A stretch of 64,000 bases of DNA from JABDIY01 sp963803875 (lineage in GTDB: Bacteria > Actinomycetota > Acidimicrobiia > Acidimicrobiales > SZUA-35): NCBI GenBank assembly GCA_963803875.1, contig CAWDOA010000009.1, positions 248,001 through 312,000 of the forward strand. The letters are read 5' to 3'. Positions 43,554-51,600 of the stretch are shown here, piece after piece. Under the pieces are notes generated by a model. The model did no database searches and was not told the DNA's origin. It saw only the letters and a program-made list of their open reading frames with translations. The translations under genes were made by a program, and so were the position numbers. Numbering within the stretch: position 1 is the stretch's first letter; each line of letters starts with the position of its first letter.

Positions 43554-44461
43554 CCGAGGATTCCGGTAACGATGAACTCGGCCCGGCGATTCTGCCTTTT
43601 TCCCTCTGGCGTGGCGTTGTCGGCGATCGGTTCAGATTCGCCCCGCCCCTCAGCAATGATCCTGGTGCCATCGACCCCCTGATCGGTCCAGTATTGACGT
43701 ACGACATCGGCACGGAGTTGGGAGATCCTGAGGTTCAGGTCGGCGCGACCAGCTGAATCGGTGTGAGCGACCACCGTGATCCTCACATTCTCGTTGACGC
43801 TCAGCAATTTCGTTCCAAGGTCGAGCAAGGGCAGAAACGCCGGATTGATCTGAGTTCCCCCGGTTGGAAAAAGCAGAGTGTCGGCCACGTAGAGAGGTGC
43901 GCTGTCAACAGGCGCAGCGGTGGCGTCTACTTCGTACTGATTCACAACATTTCCGGCCCCCACGACCAGCTCTGCCTGCCGCAGGATCTCGCCACCAAAT
44001 GCTTCGCTGGGGACCCTGCCCCGCAGGTAGAGAACGCCGTCCGACAACACGGCGTGGCGAACCGTGCCGGTATCTCGTATCGGTGGCCCTTCGAGGACGG
44101 GCGGAGTTGAAGTGGTCGCCGCGGTGGGTGTTGTCGTCGTTGGTTCCGGACTCGCCGGTGTCGTAGAGGTCGTGGCCGTTTCGGGCAGCGCGTCGGTGGT
44201 CGAAGCCGACTGGGTTGTGGTGGTGGCGGAAGCCGGATCGTTCAGGACAGCCACGTCGATCGCTTCTGCACCGTCGGAGGAACTGCGCGCTTGTAGTGCG
44301 AAGCCGATCGCGCCGATAGAGAGTATGCCAACAACGCCGAGGAGTACGAGCGGCAGAACTCGACCGCCGCTGTCGTCTTGGTCTCTCCACGGAGCCGGGG
44401 GCGGCGTAGGGCCAGCAGCGCTCACTTCAGGTGGGACGATTATGCGTGGCGCCGACTCCAT
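43550..44461 (-). CDS. OmpA-family protein with membrane anchor and Thr-rich linker
   Basis: 303 residues: a cytoplasmic Pro-rich N-terminus, one membrane helix (about 34-56, VLPLVLLGVVGILSIGAIGF), a Thr/Ser/Pro linker (about 80-120), a BON-like segment (TVRHAVLSDGVLYLRGRVPS) and a C-terminal OmpA/MotB domain. Peptidoglycan-binding marks are VVAHTDSAGRADLNLRISQL, RIIAEGRGES and KRQNRRAEF. It probably tethers the membrane to cell-wall peptidoglycan. Confidence 0.88.
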   Translation of the reverse strand: MESAPRIIVPPEVSAAGPTPPPAPWRDQDDSGGRVLPLVLLGVVGILSIGAIGFALQARSSSDGAEAIDVAVLNDPASATTTTQSASTTDALPETATTSTTPASPEPTTTTPTAATTSTPPVLEGPPIRDTGTVRHAVLSDGVLYLRGRVPSEAFGGEILRQAELVVGAGNVVNQYEVDATAAPVDSAPLYVADTLLFPTGGTQINPAFLPLLDLGTKLLSVNENVRITVVAHTDSAGRADLNLRISQLRADVVRQYWTDQGVDGTRIIAEGRGESEPIADNATPEGKRQNRRAEFIVTGILG

Positions 44462-44538
44462 CGGGCCAGTGTGGAACCAACGGCTATCGCTCGTCAGCAG
44501 CTATGGGCAGGATTGCACCCGACAATGGAGAATTTGTC

Positions 44539-45936
44539 CTACCGGTTCGAGGTCATGTCCAGCGGAACTACCCACTGATCGAACTCGGCATCGGTGACGT
44601 GGCCCAACTCCAGCGCCGCAGCCTTCAGGGTCAGGCCGTTCTTGTGAGCGTGTTTGGCGATCGCTGCCGCATTGTCGTAGCCGATGTGTTTGTTCAGTGC
44701 TGTGACCTGCATCAGATTGGAGTCGAGGTTCTCGCGGATCTTCTCCAAGTTCGCTTCAATTCCAACCGCGCAGTTGTCGTTGAAGGCGACGCACGTGTCA
44801 CCGAGGAGGCGGATGCTCTCGATCACGTTGTGAACCATCACCGGCTTGAACACGTTGAGTTGGAAGTTGCCCTGGCTGCCGGCGAAGGCAACCGTGGCGT
44901 CGTTGCCGAACACCTGAGCCGCCACCATCGTCATCGCTTCGCACTGGGTGGGGTTCACCTTTCCGGGCATGATGCTCGAGCCCGGCTCGTTTTCGGGAAT
45001 GGTGATCTCACCGATCCCGTTTCGGGGACCGCTGGCCAGCCACCGAACGTCGTTGGCCATCTTGAGGAGCGCACCAGCCAGTGTCCGCAGAGCAGCTGAA
45101 CAGGTGACCAAGGCGTCGTGAGCGGAGAGCGCTGCAAACTTGTTTTCCGCGGAACGGAACCGATGTCCGGTGCGCTCGGCGAGGATGGCGGCGACACGGT
45201 CTCCGAAATCGGGGTGGGCATTCAGCCCGGTTCCGACCGCAGTACCTCCGATGGCCAGATCCATGAGTCCCGCAGTTGAGGTTCGAACCCCTTCGATCGC
45301 CTGATCGATCTGTGCAACCCATGCTCCGATCTCTTGACCGAGTGTGATGGGGGTGGCGTCCTGGAGGTGGGTACGTCCCACCTTCACCACGTTGCTGTAT
45401 TGGTTCGCTTTGGCTGCCAGCGTGTCGCGAAGAACCTTCACCTTCGGGTAGAGCTCTCGGTCGAGCTCCAGAACCGTGGCTACATACATGGCGGTCGGGA
45501 ACGTGTCGTTGCTGCTCTGGCCCCGATTGACATGGTCGTTGGGGTGTACGGGCGATTTGGTTCCCATCACACCGGCGGCCATCTCGATCGCCCGGTTCGA
45601 GATGACTTCATTGGAGTTCATATTGGATTGGGTCCCGGAACCGGTCTGGAACACAACCAGGGGGAAATGATCGTCCAGATCACCCTGAGCCACTTCGTTG
45701 GCGGCCGCCACGACCAGTTCGGCGATGTCGGCGGGGAGCTGGTCGAGTTCTCCGTTCGCCTGGGCGGCTGCCGCCTTCAGCAGCCCCAATCCTTCGATGA
45801 TCGCCCGGCCCCACACGAACCGGTCACGTCCGATCGGGAAGTTCTGGATGCTGCGCTGGGTCTGAGCGCCCCAGTATCGGTCGCTGGCAACCTCGATCTC
45901 ACCCATCGAATCGGTCTCGGTACGTGTTGCACTCAT
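44539..45936 (-). CDS. fumC: Fumarate hydratase, class II
   Basis: 465 residues from the ATG at 45936, the standard FumC length; the longer open frame upstream runs over the KorA promoter. It shows GEIEVASDRYWGAQTQRSI, the substrate-site segment SSNDTFPTAMY, VGRTHLQDATPITLGQEIG and the superfamily signature GSSIMPGKVNPTQCEAM. It hydrates fumarate to malate in the TCA cycle. It is divergent from korAB, another TCA-linked unit, across 108 bases. Confidence 0.96.
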   Translation of the reverse strand: MSATRTETDSMGEIEVASDRYWGAQTQRSIQNFPIGRDRFVWGRAIIEGLGLLKAAAAQANGELDQLPADIAELVVAAANEVAQGDLDDHFPLVVFQTGSGTQSNMNSNEVISNRAIEMAAGVMGTKSPVHPNDHVNRGQSSNDTFPTAMYVATVLELDRELYPKVKVLRDTLAAKANQYSNVVKVGRTHLQDATPITLGQEIGAWVAQIDQAIEGVRTSTAGLMDLAIGGTAVGTGLNAHPDFGDRVAAILAERTGHRFRSAENKFAALSAHDALVTCSAALRTLAGALLKMANDVRWLASGPRNGIGEITIPENEPGSSIMPGKVNPTQCEAMTMVAAQVFGNDATVAFAGSQGNFQLNVFKPVMVHNVIESIRLLGDTCVAFNDNCAVGIEANLEKIRENLDSNLMQVTALNKHIGYDNAAAIAKHAHKNGLTLKAAALELGHVTDAEFDQWVVPLDMTSNR

Positions 45937-46044
45937 GCCCAAAGCGTAACGGTCCCGTCGAACGCTACGTAACTGTGGCAACTGACCCCGAATGTTCTCG
46001 TTTGCCTCATACAACTCACATTCACGGAGTGTTAACTTTGTCTC

Positions 46045-47923
46045 GTGACGTCTACGGATGACCGTGTCGAGCCAACGAGTCTTGATCGTGTGGTGATCAG
46101 GTTCGCAGGGGACTCCGGTGATGGGATGCAGCTGACGGGTGATCGTTTCACTTCCACCAGCGCAATGGTCGGAAACGATATTTCCACCCTCCCCGAGTTC
46201 CCCGCCGAGATCCGCGCCCCCCAGGGAACGATCGCCGGGGTGTCGGCATTTCAGGTCCATATCTCAGACCACGACATACATACCCCGGGCGACATCTCCG
46301 ACGTTCTTGTTGCTATGAACCCCGCCGCACTCAAGAGCCAGCTGATCCGGTTCAAGGATCTCGGCACGATCTTGTTGAATTCGGATTCGTTCGACCAGCG
46401 AAATCTGGAGAAGTGCGGCTACGAGGTCGATCCCCGCACCGACGGCTCTCTCGACGGCTACATCGTCCACGAGATCGCAATGACCAAACTCACCGTCGAT
46501 GCCACCGCCGACCTGGATGTGAAGAAACGGGACGCGGAGCGATCCAAGAACTTCTTTGCTCTCGGCGTGATCAGCTGGATGTACACCCGCCCTCTCGGTC
46601 CCACCATCGAATGGGTCGAGTCGAAGTTCGCGTCGAAGCCAGCGGTCAGTGCAGCAAACGTCGCAGCGCTTGAAGGCTGGCTACAACTACGGCGAAACAA
46701 CCGAGATGCTGGCCAACCAGTATGTGGTCCACGCTGCCCCGGCCGAGCCTGGTACGTATACGAACATCACAGGTAACACGGCGACCGCTTGGGGAATGAT
46801 GGCAGCGGGTCAGCTCAGTGGATTGCCGGTCTTTCTCGGGAGCTATCCGATCACTCCGGCCTCGGACATTCTGCACGAGCTCAGCCGTCACAAACACTTC
46901 GGAGTGCGCACATTCCAGGCCGAGGACGAAATAGCTGGCGCCGGTGCGGCGCTCGGCGCAGCGTTCGGCGGGTCCCTCGCATTCACCACTACGTCTGGGC
47001 CAGGCGTGGCGCTGAAGGGTGAGACGATCGGTCTGGCGGTCAGTATGGAACTGCCGCTCGTGATCATCGACGTTCAGCGGGGAGGCCCTTCAACCGGCCT
47101 CCCCACCAAGACCGAAGCGAGTGATCTGATGATGGCGATGTATGGCAGACATGGCGAGTCGCCACTGCCGATCGTTGCCGCCAATAGTCCCTCGGATTGT
47201 TTCTTTGCGGCCATCGAAGCCAGCCGGTTGGCTTTGAAGTATCGAACGCCAGTGCTGCTTCTCACCGACGGGTATTTGGCTACCGGTGCCGAGCCATGGC
47301 GCCTGCCCGCCGTGGAGGACCTACCCGACATCTCGGTCGAGTTCACCACCGAAACCAACAGCACCGACGGCGACGGCAATCCTCAGTTCCTTTCATTCCT
47401 CCGAGACCCAGACACCCTCGCTCGCCCGTGGGCAGTTCCGGGCACGCCGGGACTGGAACATCGATTGGGGGGACTCGAGAAGGCTGATGGCACGGGCAAC
47501 GTGAGCTATGACCCCGGCAATCACGAGTTGATGACCCAGCTCCGAGAGGCGAAAATTAGTGGTATTGCGTCCGACATCCCACTCGTAGAGGTCGACGGTT
47601 CCGGATCGGCTGACGTTCTATTGGTCGGCTGGGGATCAACCATGGGTTCGATCACTTCTGCGGTCCAGCGCCTTCGCACCGATGGCATCAGCGTCGATCA
47701 AATCCATCTCACCCATGTGCATCCGTTCCCGTCGAACCTCGGCGATGTGCTCCAGAACTATGAACGAATCCTCGTCCCTGAATTGAATCGAGGACAGCTG
47801 GTGAAGCTGCTGCGGGCTGAGTTCCTGGTTGACGCTACGCCGCTATCGAAAGTGCAAGGGTTGCCGTTCACCGGCGACGAAATCGTGGCGGCAACCAAAG
47901 CTCTCCTGGAGGTAACGGCATGA
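46045..47923 (+). CDS. korA: 2-oxoglutarate:ferredoxin oxidoreductase alpha subunit, with one frameshift
   Basis: About 625 residues when repaired, starting at a GTG. The N-terminal gamma-like domain (GDSGDGMQLTGDRFTSTSAM, LPEFPAEIRAPQGT) is fused to the alpha/PFOR domain I (GSYPITPASDILHELSRHK, FQAEDEIAGAGAALGAAFGG) and a C-terminal domain (LVGWGSTMGSITSA, HVHPFPSNL). The frame breaks at CGCTTGAAGG (about 46672); removing one G restores NVAALKAGYNYGETTE. With KorB it converts 2-oxoglutarate and CoA to succinyl-CoA with reduced ferredoxin. A different 2-oxo acid is possible but less likely. Confidence 0.92.
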
Positions 47924-48948
47924 CCGACGTGACACTCGATCCGACCAAACGTGGTCACTGGACCAGCGACCAGGAGGTTCGGTGGTGTCCTGGGTGCGGC
48001 GATTACGGAATCCTGGCAGCCATGCAATTCATGCATGCCGAACTGGCCGAAGACCCGGCCACCGAAGTCAAAACCGAAGACACCGTCTTCGTGAGTGGAA
48101 TCGGGTGTGCTGCCCGGTTCCCCTACTACATGAATACCTACGGCATGCACACCATCCATGGACGGTCTCCTGCGATCGCCACGGGACTGGCTGTCGCCCG
48201 CCCGGACCTCAACGTGTGGGTGGTTGGCGGTGACGGTGACATGCTCAGCATCGGCGGCAACCATCTGATTCACGCTCTCCGACGCAACATCAACCTCACG
48301 ATTCTGCTTTTCAACAACCAGATCTATGGCCTCACCAAGGGTCAATACTCCCCTACCAGCGAAATCGGGAAGGTGACGAAGTCGACCCCGGATGGCTCCA
48401 TCGACCGGCCGTTCAATCCGATCAGCCTTGCAATAGGCGCCCAGGCAACCTTCGTCGCTCGCACCCACGACCTCGACCGCAAACACATGATGAACGTGTT
48501 CAAACAGGCGCACGCTCACAAGGGTGCATCCCTGGTTGAGATCTACCAGAACTGCAACGTCTTCAACGACGGTGCGTTCGACGCAATCACCAAACGGTCC
48601 AACCGTGACGGAATGATGGTCGATCTGGTCGATGGGGAACCGATCCGATTCGGGGCCGACAAGGAACTGGGAATTGCCATCAACCACGGACGGGCCGAAG
48701 TAGTCGACGTCGAGGCCGTTGGTGTTGACGCACTTCTTGTACACCGAAATGATGCTGATCCATCCGTGTCATTCGCTCTTGCTGAGCTTGCCAAGGACCG
48801 TCAGAGCCCCACGTGTTTCGGAGTGTTCCGTTCTGTCGAGGTACCCGAGTACACCGACCTGCTCGAAGCTCAGGTCGCCGCTGCCCAGGTAGACGGGACC
48901 GGCGATCTCTCCGAACTCCTTCGGAGCGGAGCCACCTGGACCGTTTAG
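47920..48948 (+). CDS. korB: 2-oxoglutarate:ferredoxin oxidoreductase beta subunit
   Basis: 342 residues, ATG overlapping the korA stop. The thiamine-diphosphate site is clear: VRWCPGCGDYGILAAMQ, GIGCAARFPYYMNTYGMHTI, VWVVGGDGDMLSIGGNHLIH and NNQIYGLTKGQYSPTS. GCAARFPYY and LTKGQ fit the KorB group. It catalyses the decarboxylation half-reaction with KorA. No separate ferredoxin gene is adjacent. Confidence 0.95.
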   Translation: MTDVTLDPTKRGHWTSDQEVRWCPGCGDYGILAAMQFMHAELAEDPATEVKTEDTVFVSGIGCAARFPYYMNTYGMHTIHGRSPAIATGLAVARPDLNVWVVGGDGDMLSIGGNHLIHALRRNINLTILLFNNQIYGLTKGQYSPTSEIGKVTKSTPDGSIDRPFNPISLAIGAQATFVARTHDLDRKHMMNVFKQAHAHKGASLVEIYQNCNVFNDGAFDAITKRSNRDGMMVDLVDGEPIRFGADKELGIAINHGRAEVVDVEAVGVDALLVHRNDADPSVSFALAELAKDRQSPTCFGVFRSVEVPEYTDLLEAQVAAAQVDGTGDLSELLRSGATWTV

Positions 48949-48957
48949 GGTGTCCCC

Positions 48958-49827
48958 ATGCCAACACTGAATGTTCAGGGTCATCGCGGGTCGCGCGGAC
49001 TGCGTCCGGAAAGCACGCTGCCGGCGTTCGAGGTGGCCCTCGATCTGATGGTCACGACCCTCGAACTCGACCTGCACCTGACCGCCGACGACGAGGTTGT
49101 CATTTGGCACGACGCTGAGCTCTGGGACCAGAAATGTCGGATTGGCGAGGGTGCTCCGGAGCACATCTGCCTGCCGACCCCGATGCGGTCGCTGTCGGTT
49201 GCCGACTTCGACCATTTCATCTGTGACAAGAACCCTGAGCCGGAACGGTTCGATGTGCAGGTGGCCGAACCCACCGTGCTCGCCGGTGACCGATTCAGAG
49301 TGGTTCGCCTCTCCGATCTGTTCGAGTTCGTGAGCGAATATGCGCTCTCTCCCGCCAAGTCCGAAGCGCAGCGCCAAGCTGCTCGGAGTGTCGAATTCAA
49401 CATCGAGACCAAACGGGTCCTCGACCACCCCGAGTACATCGGCGATGGCTTCGACGGTGAAACTGTTGGAACCTTCGAGCGGGTTCTCATCGATGCGATC
49501 GATTCAGCTGGAATGACCACACGTTCCACTATCCAGAGCTTCGACTTCCGATCGCTCAGGGCGATTCACAAGACACGGCCCGACATCAGGCTTTCGGCCC
49601 TCACCCAGTTCGCCCCCGACTTCGCGGAAATCTCTTCCATCGGTGCCTCGATCTGGTCTCCGTACTACGGCCTGCTCACCCGAGACCAGATATCGGAAGC
49701 TCACGCATTGGGGCTCGAGGTACTCCCCTGGACGGTGAACACCCACGAGGAGATGCAGAAGCTGGTCGACGATGGTGTCGACGGCTTCATCACCGACCGG
49801 CCCGACATCGGGATGCAGTTCGTCTAG
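48958..49827 (+). CDS. Glycerophosphodiester phosphodiesterase (second GDPD)
   Basis: 289 residues. The GDPD pattern is intact: VQGHRGSRGLRPESTLPAFE, LELDLHLTADDEVVIWHD, VEFNIETKR, STIQSFDFRSLRAI and LPWTVNTHEEMQKLVDDGV with GFITDRP. There is no signal peptide. It differs clearly from the GDPD at 15254-16006 in insertions around residues 60-120. It follows korB by 9 bases and shares the bidirectional stop CTAG with the methyltransferase gene. Confidence 0.92.
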   Translation: MPTLNVQGHRGSRGLRPESTLPAFEVALDLMVTTLELDLHLTADDEVVIWHDAELWDQKCRIGEGAPEHICLPTPMRSLSVADFDHFICDKNPEPERFDVQVAEPTVLAGDRFRVVRLSDLFEFVSEYALSPAKSEAQRQAARSVEFNIETKRVLDHPEYIGDGFDGETVGTFERVLIDAIDSAGMTTRSTIQSFDFRSLRAIHKTRPDIRLSALTQFAPDFAEISSIGASIWSPYYGLLTRDQISEAHALGLEVLPWTVNTHEEMQKLVDDGVDGFITDRPDIGMQFV

Positions 49828-50435
49828 GGCTCTTCGCCACCGGGCCTGCGCGCGATTACAAGGGTGTCACGAGCCGTGTGGTTCCCCGTTTCATTGGTGA
49901 CAACTCGTTCTACCACTTCGGCAGTGTCGATCTCGAGGCCAGCGAGAGCCATAACGGTTTCATCGAGGGTGTAGCAAACATCGGCCGAAGGCGGTCCGCC
50001 GTAGCCGTGCTCGACATTGGAGCGGTCGTGGGCGATAACGAAGAGCGTGCCGCCAGATGCAAGCCAGGACCGGGCGTGCTCGAGAACTGTCCGTTGGCTG
50101 CCCTGATCGACCTGCAGGTAGGAGATCAGTACGAGATCAACCAGCCCAGTTGGTTGGTAGGTAAGGACGTCAGCCTCGACGAAATCGACGGTCACTCCCT
50201 TGTGGGAGGCAAGCGTGCGGGCCTTTTCCAGTCCGACCGGTGAGAAATCCACAGCGGTCACGTTCCACCCTCTTCCAGCCAGCCAGGCTGCATTGCGCCC
50301 CTCGCCTGAGCCGAGGTCGATCGCCGCGCCAGGTTCTAGGTCGGCAAGATGGGTTTCGACGAACTGGTTCGGGGTGTCAGTCCAGACCAGGTCGCTGACC
50401 GAATAACGTTCGTTCCACAAATCTCGAGAATTCAT
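49824..50435 (-). CDS. Class I SAM-dependent methyltransferase
   Basis: 203 residues. The SAM-binding motif I is AAIDLGSGEGRNAAWLAGRG, followed by VTAVDFSPVGLEKA (motif II) and LVLISYLQVDQGSQRTVLEH. It resembles TehB- and thiopurine-type small methyltransferases, whose substrates include tellurite, thiols and metabolites. The ATG is preceded by a very strong GAAGGAGG ribosome site. The substrate is unknown. Confidence 0.88.
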   Translation of the reverse strand: MNSRDLWNERYSVSDLVWTDTPNQFVETHLADLEPGAAIDLGSGEGRNAAWLAGRGWNVTAVDFSPVGLEKARTLASHKGVTVDFVEADVLTYQPTGLVDLVLISYLQVDQGSQRTVLEHARSWLASGGTLFVIAHDRSNVEHGYGGPPSADVCYTLDETVMALAGLEIDTAEVVERVVTNETGNHTARDTLVIARRPGGEEP

Positions 50436-50522
50436 TGCAGCCTCCTTCTTTCACGGCCGAATCACAGCAAAGCCGGTCATGGCTGCCGTCGATAGGGTCC
50501 AACGTCGGTAGTAGAGCCTTCT

Positions 50523-50903
50523 CTACCCGGCGGTTCTGGTACTGAGGCCGAGTTTGTCGTGGGTCTCGGTTTCAAAGTCGAATTGGATGAGCACCACCTC
50601 TTCATCACCCTCGACCCAGGAGTCGTGGCCGGGATCGATGGCAACGAACGCCGGGGCCTGATGGTCGAACGTTTCGCCGTCGGCGTATTCGCCGACGAAC
50701 CGACCCCTGGCCAGGAAACCAACGTGGGCGTGTTCACAGAAGTCGGTACCGACGATGGGCTTGACCTTCTCGGACCACCGGCTACCGACCGGCAACACCA
50801 TCCGTTTCACTCGTGCATTGCCTACCGAGGCGAACTCGATGTCGCTGCCGGCAAAATGCTGCGATGTCGCTCCTGCTATTGGTGCTGTTAGTGGATCATC
50901 CAT
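50523..50903 (-). CDS. Cupin-like small protein
   Basis: 126 residues from the ATG at 50903; the longer frame upstream is repeat-derived and ignored. The sequence alternates beta strands with DFCEHAHVGFLARGRFVGEY and PAFVAIDPGHDSWVEGDEEV, where HAHVG and GHDSWVEGDE recall the two cupin motifs. The metal or ligand is unknown. It sits next to the array B repeats, which occupy its upstream side. Confidence 0.7.
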   Translation of the reverse strand: MDDPLTAPIAGATSQHFAGSDIEFASVGNARVKRMVLPVGSRWSEKVKPIVGTDFCEHAHVGFLARGRFVGEYADGETFDHQAPAFVAIDPGHDSWVEGDEEVVLIQFDFETETHDKLGLSTRTAG

Positions 50904-50953
50904 GACCGAACAGTAGTTGGCTTGGAACGACCCGGACCGAGGAACGACCGCAG

Positions 50954-51274
50954 GCTGCGGAGGGACGAGCAGCACACCGACCTGCTAGCCAGATAGCGGA
51001 GCGCTTGGAGCGGTTTGGCGGACGTCAGTCTTGCGAAGGGAGCGTTTCGGCGCCCTGCGCCGAAAGGCGGTTAGTGAGGAGGCGCCCCAGCGCCGACAAA
51101 CGGCAGGCTGCGGAGGGACGAAGCAGCAAGGACATCCTGCGGGATTGTCCGAGCGGAGCGAGTCCGGAACGACCCCGAGGAACGAGCCCTGAGCTGCGGA
51201 GGGACGGAGCAGCACACGGCCTATGTCAGATAGCGAAGCGCTTGGAGCGACCCGAAGCGAGGCACGAGGGCGAG
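50954..51274 (-). repeat. Composite dispersed repeat array B (inverted relative to array A)
   Basis: This stretch between the cupin gene and the basic protein gene carries reverse complements of the array A elements. R2 appears exactly at 51193-51213 and with one change at 51108-51128 and 50954-50973. R1-like sequence appears at about 51229-51274 and 50992-51010. In the minus-strand reading the order R1, spacer, R2 is kept, with spacers of 15 and 18 bases that match neither each other nor those of array A. Apparent ORFs here are repeat artefacts. Confidence 0.82.
51045..51065. repeat. Perfect hairpin inside array B
   Basis: TTTCGGCGC (51045-51053), loop CCT, then GCGCCGAAA (51057-51065), a perfect 9-base-pair stem. 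It lies in the non-repeated part of array B and could be a terminator-like or mobile-element structure. No T-tract follows on either strand. Confidence 0.6.
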
Positions 51275-51285
51275 TGAAGGCGAAA

Positions 51286-51600
51286 TTACAGCTCGTCGGC
51301 GTCGACCATGTCTCCAGCAGCCGCGATGGCGGCACCGATTGCAACAGCTCTCATTGTGACAGCGTCGAAGTAGTGCTGAGCCTGTTGCTCGAATCCGGGC
51401 ATCGGAGGTCGACCGAGCGAGGTGATGACCGACGCCGGCACCTCGGTGATTCGGGCCCACGTTGGGGGCTCTGGCAAACGTCCTTCGTCGCCCCAGAAGG
51501 CCCGGTTCTGCTTGGCTTTGCTCTTCCGGTTCCGGGCCCGTTTGCGTTTCCCGGCCTTGGAGTTGTTGCCGTTGTGGTTCTGATTGGTCTGTTGTGCCAT
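51286..51600 (-). CDS. Hypothetical basic protein coupled to SNF2 helicase
   Basis: About 104 residues from the ATG at 51600, which overlaps the helicase stop by one base (TGATG). The first 35 residues are extremely rich in Lys, Arg, Asn and Gln (SKAGKRKRARNRKSKAKQNR), suited to nucleic-acid binding. The rest has WARITEVPASVITSLGRPP and an alanine-rich helix near the C-terminus (VTMRAVAIGAAIAAAGDMV). There is no known domain. Translational coupling suggests a helicase accessory factor (inference). Confidence 0.7.
   Translation of the reverse strand: MAQQTNQNHNGNNSKAGKRKRARNRKSKAKQNRAFWGDEGRLPEPPTWARITEVPASVITSLGRPPMPGFEQQAQHYFDAVTMRAVAIGAAIAAAGDMVDADEL

Noticed and set aside
44539..46260. 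573-residue version of fumarase
   Set aside because: The extra N-terminus crosses the korA start and the intergenic region; the ATG at 45936 gives the exact FumC N-terminus.
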